Origin: Bacillus sp. FJAT-28004
Lineage (GTDB): Bacteria > Bacillota > Bacilli > Paenibacillales > Paenibacillaceae
Length of the DNA stretch: 64,000 nt
Assembly: GCF_001280845.1 (NCBI RefSeq)
Contig: NZ_LGHP01000001.1
Location: 3,046,356-3,110,355 of the forward strand
Direction: 5' to 3'
Shown here: positions 1 to 7,700 of the stretch, piece by piece
Position numbering within the stretch: the stretch's first letter is position 1
Layout: each line of letters starts with the position of its first letter
The notes under the pieces: generated by a model
Database searches by the model: none
Told to the model about the DNA's origin: nothing
What the model saw: the letters and a program-made list of their open reading frames with translations, nothing else
Program-made: the position numbers and the translations under genes

Positions 1-513
1 GCCAAATTCGAGCAGCTTCTCGAAATTATCGATGAATGCCAGGCCGCAGGCAAGCGACTGCTCATCTTCTCGCAATTTACCGAAATGCTCGGACTAATCG
101 GACGGGAGCTGGGTTACCGAGGCATCACTCATTTTTATTTGGACGGACAAACGAAAGCCTCTGAACGCGTCGAGCTCTGTAATCGATTCAATGATGGCGA
201 GCGTGACCTCTTCCTGCTCTCATTAAAAGCCGGAGGCACTGGACTAAACCTGACGGGTGCCGACACCGTTATTCTCTATGATCTTTGGTGGAATCCCGCT
301 GTCGAGCAGCAAGCAGCTGATCGCGCGCATCGCATTGGGCAGAAAAACGTCGTACAGGTTATCCGCCTCGTAACGCAAGGGACGGTCGAGGATAAAATGT
401 ATGAGCTTCAGCAAAAGAAAAAAAATCTGATCGACGAGGTCATCCAGCCTGGGCAGGAGGCATTGTCCTCTCTATCGGAAAAAGATATTCGTGAAATTCT
501 AATGATAGAATGA
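1..513 (+). CDS. SNF2-family DEAD/DEAH helicase, C-terminal fragment
   Basis: The gene is cut by the window start; the frame is open from base 1. The visible part is the second RecA-like lobe of a SNF2/Swi2 ATP-dependent DNA translocase. It reads LLIFSQFTEMLG, then LSLKAGGTGLNLTGAD (motif V) and a motif VI region with DRAHRIGQ, whose arginine is the usual ATP-contacting finger. Proteins of this family remodel protein-DNA complexes or act in repair or transcription recycling. The N-terminal lobe with Walker A lies outside the window, so a more exact role cannot be given. A strong terminator follows the stop. Confidence 0.93.
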   Translation, partial: AKFEQLLEIIDECQAAGKRLLIFSQFTEMLGLIGRELGYRGITHFYLDGQTKASERVELCNRFNDGERDLFLLSLKAGGTGLNLTGADTVILYDLWWNPAVEQQAADRAHRIGQKNVVQVIRLVTQGTVEDKMYELQQKKKNLIDEVIQPGQEALSSLSEKDIREILMIE

Positions 514-551
514 TGGGAATGAAGATTCCCGGGTACAACTTAATTTAGACT

Positions 552-590
552 AAAAACCTCCAAACGACTAACGTTAGGAGGTTTTTTTTT
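552..590 (+). terminator. Rho-independent terminator of the SNF2 gene
   Basis: Stem AAACCTCC/GGAGGTTT, extended inward by AACG/CGTT pairing, is followed by a run of nine to ten T. It lies about 40 nt after the helicase stop. Confidence 0.9.
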
Positions 591-861
591 GGGCTTTTGT
601 CTTTGGAAGCTATCTATCATTATGGGATAAACATCATCAATTGATACTAGCAGATTTTAATAGAGATAGGGATATTGACCAGTACGAACACTCTATCATG
701 TACGTATACTTACAGTACATAGATACTAAATCATGAAGAGAAAGGAGGATTTTTCACCTCTGCTAGAATGCTAGTTTACAAAATAGCCTAAGGCTCAATC
801 AAGAAAAGGAGTGCTGCTGTATAAAGCAAAAAAGGGTTCAAAACTGAAAAGAGGTAAAAGC
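591..861 (+). other. Leader region of the ArsB-like transporter
   Basis: This 270-nt region has no supported gene. It contains an inverted repeat ATGTAC-N11-GTACAT (698-720) and small self-complementary stretches (GGAGG/CCTC near 744-760, CTAG-aatg-CTAG near 763-774, AGCC/GGCT near 785-795) that could form a folded leader. A 13-codon reading frame at 733-774 begins with ATG but has no clear ribosome binding site. I could not match the region to any riboswitch class I know, and no promoter hexamers are convincing. Confidence 0.35.
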
Positions 862-2193
862 ATGAATGATTTAATGATCATTATGACCATTTCCGCATTC
901 CTTCTAACTATCAGCTTCATCTTCTGGCGACCACATGTCAATGAAGCGATACCCGCAACGATCGGCGCCGCAGTCGTTCTCCTAAGTGGAAGCGTCTCAC
1001 TTTCCGATCTCGGCCAAATAACCGAAACGATAAGCGGAGCCGCAGTTACCATCATTGCTACAATCGTCATGGCAATCGTATTAGAAAGCTTCGGTTTCTT
1101 CTACTGGGCAGCCGAGCTGCTCACCAGAAAAGCACGCGGCTCCGGCATTCGCTTATTTTGGCTCACCAACTTATTTTGCTTTCTCATGACGCTTTTCGTA
1201 AACAATGATGGAAGCATCTTAATTACAACTCCTATACTGCTGCTCTTGCTGCAAAATATGGGACTGAAAAATCATCAAAAAATACCTTATCTCTTATCTG
1301 GCGCATTAATTGCAACGGCATCTAGTGCCCCTATCGGCGTAAGCAACATCGTCAATTTAATAGCATTAAAAATCGTCCATATGGATCTCTACATGCATTC
1401 CGCAATGATGTTCGTTCCAGCTTCGCTCGGGCTTGTCCTCTTGTCGCTCCTGCTGTTTGCCGTTTTCTATCGCACGCTTCCCAAAACACTCCCGCCAGCT
1501 TCCAGGTGGAATCTCATGCCCGGAAGTCATCCATTAAAGCAAACCTTGCCACAAGAGAACCGCAATCGCTTCATGCGCAATATTCTTATTTTTGTATTCT
1601 GCGTCCGAGTCAGCCTCTTTGTCGCATCCTATATCCACTTCCCCGTCTCTGCAATGGCCGTTATCGGCTCAGCGCTTCTGCTTGGATGGCGTTGGTTCTA
1701 CTTGAAAATTTCTCCGGCGGACATGCTCAAAAAAACGCCATGGTATATTCTCGTATTCGCCTTCAGCATGTATGTTATCATTTATGGCCTTAACAACATC
1801 GGTTTAACGGATTGGCTCATCCATCTGATGCAGCCTCTCGTCTCAGGAAGCCTGCTTCACGCCAGCGTCCTTATGGGCGGACTTTTAAGCGTATTATCCA
1901 ACTTATTCAACAACCATCCTGCCCTCATGGTTGGTACGATTACGCTAATGAATATGGGCCTTGATCCATTGACGTTGAAAATCGCATATTTGGCAAGTGT
2001 CATTGGCAGTGACATCGGTTCGCTCCTATTGCCAATTGGTACACTGGCCACACTTATGTGGATGCACATCGTGCGCAAAGGCGGGGTTCATATCAGCTGG
2101 GGCCAATATTTTAAGGTAACCTCAATCGTCATTCCGATTACAGTTATTGTTACACTGATTCTATTAACGTATTGGGTATATTGGGTGTTCTAA
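862..2193 (+). CDS. ArsB/NhaD-type ion transporter (IT superfamily)
   Basis: A 443-residue integral membrane protein with about eleven hydrophobic segments, resembling the ArsB/NhaD/CitM ion-transporter superfamily that exports arsenite or exchanges Na+/H+ or organic anions. The motif NNDGSILITTPILLLL after the third or fourth helix, and the second-half repeat FNNHPALMVGT with GSDIGSLLLPIGTLATL, are the family's inverted-repeat signature (N-D near the ion site). The start is the ATG at 862 because GAGGT lies 7 nt upstream; an upstream in-frame codon at 811 has no such site. No ars genes (arsR, arsC) adjoin it, so arsenite export cannot be assumed; another anion or Na+ is equally possible. It is monocistronic, with its own terminator. 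Confidence 0.85.
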   Translation: MNDLMIIMTISAFLLTISFIFWRPHVNEAIPATIGAAVVLLSGSVSLSDLGQITETISGAAVTIIATIVMAIVLESFGFFYWAAELLTRKARGSGIRLFWLTNLFCFLMTLFVNNDGSILITTPILLLLLQNMGLKNHQKIPYLLSGALIATASSAPIGVSNIVNLIALKIVHMDLYMHSAMMFVPASLGLVLLSLLLFAVFYRTLPKTLPPASRWNLMPGSHPLKQTLPQENRNRFMRNILIFVFCVRVSLFVASYIHFPVSAMAVIGSALLLGWRWFYLKISPADMLKKTPWYILVFAFSMYVIIYGLNNIGLTDWLIHLMQPLVSGSLLHASVLMGGLLSVLSNLFNNHPALMVGTITLMNMGLDPLTLKIAYLASVIGSDIGSLLLPIGTLATLMWMHIVRKGGVHISWGQYFKVTSIVIPITVIVTLILLTYWVYWVF

Positions 2194-2204
2194 TTAGAAA
2201 AGAA

Positions 2205-2231
2205 AGAGACCTTCCGCTAGGGAAGGTCTCT
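2205..2231. terminator. Bidirectional terminator between convergent genes
   Basis: Stem AGAGACCTTCC/GGAAGGTCTCT with a short loop lies between the convergent transporter and Nudix genes. The A-rich left side and the following sequence suit both strands, more weakly on the plus strand. Confidence 0.75.
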
Positions 2232-2277
2232 ACTATAAATAACGAGATAAACATTTAATCTGGGTATGAACAGTCTT

Positions 2278-2844
2278 TTATACTCGAAATAATCCATAAC
2301 CGCTTAATGGAACGACTGGCGACATATCTATGCTAAGCCCCTGCGACTGTCCATGGAATGCAACATCGACTAGCCACTGCGTAAAGCTGGCAACATCCAT
2401 CGTCTCCAGCTCCTGCAAGGTGAAGAAACCAGCAGCGTCAACCTCCACATTATCCGGAGTAGGCTCTCCGCTCACATATTCCATCTCAAATGCGACGTAC
2501 AGATTATGTATGCTTCTCGGCTGATCACGCAGTGCTACGACATTCTTGACGATAGCTTGCACGCCGCACTCCTCCATAACCTCTCGCTCAATCGTGTCCT
2601 GAATGGCTTCTAGCTGCTCGATATATCCGCCAGGATTTGTCCATTTTCCTTTTCCAGGCTCTTGAGCTCGGCGAACGAGCAAAATTTTCTCATCCTTAAC
2701 GACCAGCGCTCCGACACCAATGCTGTAATTTCCCCAATGAACAAAGCTGCAGCTTGTACAAGCTCGCCTCATCGTCCCGTCAACGTCACGGGTTTCGAGC
2801 TCATGACCGCATGACATACAAAATTTCGCTTCCATTTGCTTCAC
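2278..2844 (-). CDS. Nudix hydrolase with N-terminal zinc ribbon
   Basis: 188 residues. The N-terminus has two CxxC knuckles (CMSCGHEL and CTSC), a small zinc ribbon seen in the NudC/YjaD-like branch. The Nudix box follows at about residues 72-94 with the G-x5-E-x7-REVMEECGV pattern complete, so the divalent-metal hydrolase site is intact. Such enzymes hydrolyse nucleoside diphosphate derivatives (NADH, ADP-ribose, damaged nucleotides); the substrate cannot be read from sequence. GAGGTG sits 6 nt before the ATG. The gene is transcribed divergently from the lipoate ligase, with a TATAAT-like box at 2873-2878 on its strand. Confidence 0.9.
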   Translation of the reverse strand: MKQMEAKFCMSCGHELETRDVDGTMRRACTSCSFVHWGNYSIGVGALVVKDEKILLVRRAQEPGKGKWTNPGGYIEQLEAIQDTIEREVMEECGVQAIVKNVVALRDQPRSIHNLYVAFEMEYVSGEPTPDNVEVDAAGFFTLQELETMDVASFTQWLVDVAFHGQSQGLSIDMSPVVPLSGYGLFRV

Positions 2845-2901
2845 CTCTGCATCAAGCTTTTTTTCTCATTTGATTATACGAATTATTTCAGCTTATGCAT
2901 A

Positions 2902-2924
2902 GTTTGTATCCATTAAGTACAAAC
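2902..2924. promoter_or_regulatory. Dyad GTTTGTA-N9-TACAAAC between divergent promoters
   Basis: A perfect 7-bp inverted repeat with a 9-nt spacer. It lies 8 nt upstream of the lipoate-ligase -35 box and just outside the presumed Nudix promoter. The shape suits a dimeric repressor or activator acting on one or both genes; no regulator gene is adjacent. Confidence 0.45.
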
Positions 2925-2931
2925 CTTTAAT

Positions 2932-2961
2932 TTGAAAAAGAACAGGACGTACAGGTATAAT
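2932..2961 (+). promoter_or_regulatory. SigA-type promoter of the lipoate ligase gene
   Basis: TTGAAA (2932-2937) and TATAAT (2956-2961) are separated by 18 nt. The inferred transcript starts near 2968 and gives a leader of about 30 nt. Confidence 0.7.
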
Positions 2962-2996
2962 GCCTTTATGAGCTACAGCATAGGAGGACAACTATC

Positions 2997-3989
2997 ATGC
3001 GTTTTGTAAGCAATAATGGCATCACCGACCCAACGCTTAATTTGGCATTAGAGGAATATATACTGCGTTCATTGCCTGACAACGATGACTACCTACTTTT
3101 CTACATAAATGAGCCATCCATCATCATTGGCAAAAACCAAAATACCGTTGAAGAAATCAATGCAGATTACGTCGAAAGCAGTGGACTTCATGTCGTCCGC
3201 AGGCTCTCCGGAGGCGGGGCAGTCTATCATGATCTCGGCAACTTAAATTTCAGCTTCATCATGAAGGATGACGGTAAGTCCTTCCATAACTTCAAGAAGT
3301 TCACGGAGCCCGTTATACGTGCGCTTCAAGAGCTTGGCGTAGACGCAGAAATGACAGGCCGCAATGACCTTCAGGTTGGTGAGCGGAAAATATCCGGCAA
3401 TGCGCAATTCTCGACGAAGGGTAAAATGTTCAGCCACGGAACGCTGCTGTTTGATTCTGAAATCGAAAATGTAGTATCTGCACTTAAAACGAATGCCGAG
3501 AAATATGTATCGAAATCAACCAAATCCATCCGCAGCCGCGTCGCGAATATTACAGAGTTTTTGAAGGAACCGATGACGATAGAGCAGTTTCGGCAAATGC
3601 TGCTTCAGTCCATCTTCGAGCAATCCGCCGAGATTCCGTTCTATGAGTTATCTGATCAGGACTGGGAAAATGTGCACAAGCTGGCGGACGAGCGATACCG
3701 CAGCTGGGAATGGAACTATGGCCGTTCTCCATCCTTCAATGTGCAGCAGAAGAAGCGAATTGAGGGAGTCGGGACCTTTGATGTTCGTCTTCAGGTTGAA
3801 GAAGGACTTATTGTGAACGCTGCTATTTACGGTGACTTTTTCGGCCGCGGTGACAGTAACGAGGTTGCTCATCAGTTGATTGGCACTCGTTATGAAACCT
3901 CAGCTCTGAAATTGCTCATAGCTGAAATCGACCTTCCCTTTTATTTTGGTCCTGTAACGAAGGAACAATGGCTTGAGTTGATATTGTAA
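2997..3989 (+). CDS. lplJ: Lipoate--protein ligase
   Basis: 330 residues, the usual length for the LplA/LplJ family that adenylates lipoate and transfers it to the lysine of E2 and GcvH lipoyl domains in the cytoplasm. The catalytic-domain signature RRLSGGGAVYHDLGNLNFSF (about 70-89) contains the lipoate-binding RRxSGGGxVxHD. KISGNAQ (about residue 131) carries the conserved lysine that holds lipoyl-AMP. The C-terminal small domain is present. AGGAGG is 9 nt before the ATG. A single gene with its own promoter and terminator. The Bacillus symbol is used by analogy. Confidence 0.93.
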   Translation: MRFVSNNGITDPTLNLALEEYILRSLPDNDDYLLFYINEPSIIIGKNQNTVEEINADYVESSGLHVVRRLSGGGAVYHDLGNLNFSFIMKDDGKSFHNFKKFTEPVIRALQELGVDAEMTGRNDLQVGERKISGNAQFSTKGKMFSHGTLLFDSEIENVVSALKTNAEKYVSKSTKSIRSRVANITEFLKEPMTIEQFRQMLLQSIFEQSAEIPFYELSDQDWENVHKLADERYRSWEWNYGRSPSFNVQQKKRIEGVGTFDVRLQVEEGLIVNAAIYGDFFGRGDSNEVAHQLIGTRYETSALKLLIAEIDLPFYFGPVTKEQWLELIL

Positions 3990-3999
3990 GCTGCATGCG

Positions 4000-4030
4000 A
4001 ACAGCCCCTTGCGTAATGCTAGGGGCTGTT
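4000..4030 (+). terminator. Terminator after the lipoate ligase gene
   Basis: Perfect 10-bp stem AACAGCCCCT/AGGGGCTGTT with an 11-nt loop, 10 nt after the stop. The T tract is short. Confidence 0.75.
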
Positions 4031-4080
4031 TACGTATGAACAGAACGAGAGGTTACGTTCACCCTTTATCCCTGCTCTCT

Positions 4081-4269
4081 TTATCTATTGAAGCGTCTAT
4101 GAAGCTTATTTATTGCTGCTGACATTTTATTCCTTTCCTTCCCCTTGCTCTCCAAGCTTTCCTGATCTGCTCTCTCAAGCGCCAGCAGGACTAAACCATA
4201 ACCAACTGCTGAAAGCGATGCTGCAACCTTAGCAAGCTCTTCAGACTTAATCTCTTTATTATCAGCCAT
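4081..4269 (-). CDS. Small hypothetical protein, 62 aa
   Basis: A short charged protein with one moderately hydrophobic stretch (about residues 18-32, SLSAVGYGLVLLAL) and a basic C-terminus. I do not recognise a family. The start is the second of two adjacent ATGs: AAGGAG is 6 nt from it but only 3 nt from the first (4272). The gene lies downstream of another small minus-strand gene and may be co-transcribed with it. An amphipathic or membrane-associated role is possible but unproven. Confidence 0.6.
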   Translation of the reverse strand: MADNKEIKSEELAKVAASLSAVGYGLVLLALERADQESLESKGKERNKMSAAINKLHRRFNR

Positions 4270-4339
4270 CATTTTCTCCTTTATATTTTAATTTTCGAGT
4301 AACTTTTATGTGATAAGCTGAATCATCATGGTCAAAGGG

Positions 4340-4483
4340 TTAAAGCTCTTCCTTTTCCGATTTTGCTTTTATGACGGCAAACAATCCAAATAAATCGCCA
4401 ATGACTAATATAACTGCAGCCCATATAGCAAGATCATCAGCCGATAATTCGGTCGTCTCCGGTTTTGTTGTTGTTTTTGGCAT
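4340..4483 (-). CDS. Small single-pass membrane protein, 47 aa
   Basis: 47 residues: a threonine/proline-rich N-terminus, one transmembrane segment (about residues 17-38, containing IWAAVILVIGDLFGLFAVI) and a charged tail KAKSEKEEL. AAGGAG lies 10 nt before the ATG. The frame stays open a further 77 codons upstream, but that part has no ribosome binding site and crosses a terminator hairpin, so I exclude it. No family is recognised. It lies 70 bp upstream of the 62-aa gene on the same strand. Confidence 0.65.
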   Translation of the reverse strand: MPKTTTKPETTELSADDLAIWAAVILVIGDLFGLFAVIKAKSEKEEL

Positions 4484-4591
4484 TCGGATTAAGCTCCTTG
4501 ATTTCATGTGATGATAACAGCCTATGCTAAGGAGCTGATTTGGGTTTGGGCGTATGCCGCTGTGTCCAGAAATAAAATGGACTACAGCAAG

Positions 4592-4618
4592 AAACCCCGA
4601 GCGATTCGCTCGGGGTTT
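4592..4618. terminator. Orphan terminator-like hairpin
   Basis: Arms AAACCCCGAGCG/CGCTCGGGGTTT form a perfect 12-bp stem with a 3-nt loop. It stands between the small membrane gene and the SLH peptidase terminator, with no evident gene ending at it. It may be a second-stage terminator for read-through from the peptidase gene. Confidence 0.65.
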
Positions 4619-4681
4619 GCCAGAGGATATCCGCAAATGGTACAGTGTGCTGCTTATCAACAAGCCATAAAATGTTATAAA

Positions 4682-4711
4682 TAAAAGGGCTGCCGATGGC
4701 AGCCCTTTTAT
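4682..4711 (-). terminator. Terminator of the SLH peptidase gene
   Basis: AAAAGGGCTGCC/GGCAGCCCTTTT stem with a GAT loop, 13 nt after the peptidase stop. The AAAA/TTTT flanks allow action on both strands. Confidence 0.88.
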
Positions 4712-4723
4712 CATTGCTACGGA

Positions 4724-7700
4724 TTAATTTAGCTTCAAGAGCTTGCTAATGATTACGGCAGCTTGCGCCCTGTTAGCAATACCTTTTGGAGCATAAGAAC
4801 CATCTGTCATACCGTTGATAACACCTTGCTCAGTCAGCAGGGCAATCGCTTCTTTCGCATAAGATGCCATTTTAGCTTGGTCGCTGAATTTACTTAACGC
4901 ACCATCTACGTCGCTAGCTGCTGCTTCCTTATTAATAAGCTTCAACGCATTAGCAGCCATAATAGCCATTTCCTCACGTGTAATCGGACGGTTAGGATCA
5001 AATTTACCGTCGCCTACACCTTGAGCCAGTCCTGCTTTGACTGCCGCAGCTACTGAAGCGTAGTACCAATCCGACGTTTTCACATCACTGAAGTTTGCCG
5101 TGGCACTCGCATCCGCCAATTGATAAGCACGAACAAGCATGGTCAAAAACTCAGCTCGCGTTACTTGCTTAAGCGGTGCAAATGATGTGCTGCTAATACC
5201 TGTAATAATGCCCTTGCCAGCCAACTCCTTAATCGCGTCTCCAGCCCATGCCTCGACAGCTCCCAAATCCTTAAACTCAGGAACGTCAACTGGCGTTGGC
5301 GTCGGTGTTGGAGTGACAACTGGACCTGGTCCGCCGGTGCCTGGGTCCGGTGTTACAACTGGCCCCGTATCCACAGCTGATGCCGCTGCGAAAATTGCAT
5401 TGGCTACCACTCTGAATTGCTTTTGCGGGTGTGCTCTGTTCAACAAATCATTCGCGAATAACGTGACATTGATATTTCCTTTTTTGTAGGTGAAGCCAAT
5501 GGTTTTACCTTTTACTTTATCGTTTCCAGGCCACCAGCCTGCTTTAAAGAAGTCAGCATCTGTGCTTGCCGTTGCGAGCACCTTCGCATTTGCAGGAGTA
5601 GCAGTGATCCATGAACCCGATGCGGTGTAGAAGTATTCTTTTGCATCGTATGCAGCCGTAATCAAATGAGTTTGATCCAGCTCCGTTTTGAACAAGCCTT
5701 CATGGGAGCTTCCTGTCGTTGCGAAATCGAATCCTGGCAGCAGCGCCGAACCCTTCATCGTGTTCATTGCTGATCTTCCGAATCCAATATACGGCTTGCC
5801 CTCACCAATCAGATTTGTGCTTGCTTGACCGCTTGTGTTAATGAGCACATCGCTTGCTGCCATATCCGTTGTAACAGGGAAACCTAACTCTTTTAGAACA
5901 AATGCTGGAACTCCTGCAGCTGATACCGTCGTTGATTTCAGCAGCGGCCCTTCCTTGCTGTTTTTGCTGTCAAAAGCGATAACATCCAGCAAATATTTTT
6001 TGGAAATAGACTGGAGATCCGTTTTGGAAACAAGGAAATCTCCTAATTCGTAACCTGCAGCACCTTTGCTTAGCATCGTTACTGCTTTCTTCGCTGCAAG
6101 CAATTCATTTACTGCTTTAATTGCCGCATTACTCGTATTTCTAATGACATATTGTTCTGCATCGCCTGAAATTGTCGTCTCTGGAATCACTACTCCAGTA
6201 ACGCTACTCGTTTTACCGGAAAATGCTCCGTCCTGACGAATCACATATCGATCAAAACCTCTCATATCAGCAAAGCTTTGAACAATTTCCGCATACATTT
6301 CAGAGAAATCCGATACATCAAAGCCATCATACAAGACTAGATTAGCGTATCCTCTCTTCGCTTGCTTCATGTTAACAACGTAAGAGCCAATTGGATAAAC
6401 GATCTCGCCAATTGTCACTGGTGTCGTTGTCTGTTCTACTTTCACGCCATTGTTAAGCAAGTATTGAACCATTTCATATGTTGCAAGGCGGTTTTTTTGC
6501 AATTCGCTTGCTACAGGAAGAACATAATAGTCAGGGAAGAAATTAGTTTCTGCACCACGCGGTCTGCCAATCACTTGGTCAGCAGCATTCGTCAAATATT
6601 TATCAACGGTACGGCTGTCTGTATTTTCGATACCGCGTTTATAAACTTCAAGCTGATTCAAGAACAATTTTTCTTTGTTTTCGATTACATATTTAGTTGC
6701 AGCAACACTCGCATAGAAGAGCGCAGTTGTTGAATCCTCATTAAGCTCTGGTATTTCCAGTGTATGGCCTAATGCACCATGGTGCATTGCATAGACAGCT
6801 GTATAAGCAGGAGATGCATCGTCCCAGCCTGATTTATTAGGACCGCTGTTATTTTGATGGGATTCATACGGAATTTCGTAGCTTGTATACTTGGTATTAG
6901 CGATACCCGCTTTCCCCATCGCATTAGCTTGCTCGAGCATGCTTCCAATCAACAGATCATACTCAAAGTTCGGATCATGCGGCGGCGTACACGGCTCGAT
7001 CAGGAAGCTGCCTACGAATCCATGCATATCCAAGAAGGAAAGCGGCGACCATTTGGCAATTTCTTTCGTTACGATTTTTGTTTCGGGCTGTGTTTGATAG
7101 GAATTATCGCGGTTTAAGTCAAATGAGTTCGCATTTGCCCGCGTATTCAAGGAGCGTCCATCTGGATTTTCTGTGAAATTCATTAAGAAAATAGCATTTT
7201 CAAGCGCATCATTTACGTTTAGCGTAACGGGCAGCGGATTAGCAGCATCCTCGTTCGTATTGAAATTTATGTTATCCTGCATCCCCATTTCCCGGAAGAA
7301 GTTAAGAATAACGTCAACGCCAGGCGCCTCATCCGGATGGATGTTGTTAAGCCATACCGGAACTTTATAGTCCGTGAACGTGCCATTTTTGATTTTATCC
7401 TGCAAGCCCTTCGGATCATTCATCATGGCAGGCATCGTTTCATTTAAGTATTTGTCTACAGAGGCTTTATCCTTTGCCAATATCGTAAAATAAATGTTTC
7501 TGCCTTGCACGGATTGGCCAAGAACTTGAGTCTCGACATAGCGATTATTTTTCGCATTAATTTCAGCTGTAATGGCATCAATCTCAGGTTTAATTTCATC
7601 ATACGAATGATAGCTGTCATAAACATTAAGCTTAATTGGTGCGTTCGCAATGGTACGACCGTTCTGATCTAGAACTGCAAAATCACGAGTACCAAGCATC

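Noticed and set aside
4484..4714. Extended 124-codon form of the small membrane protein gene
   Set aside because: The extension crosses a perfect terminator hairpin and has no ribosome binding site; the 47-codon form has one.
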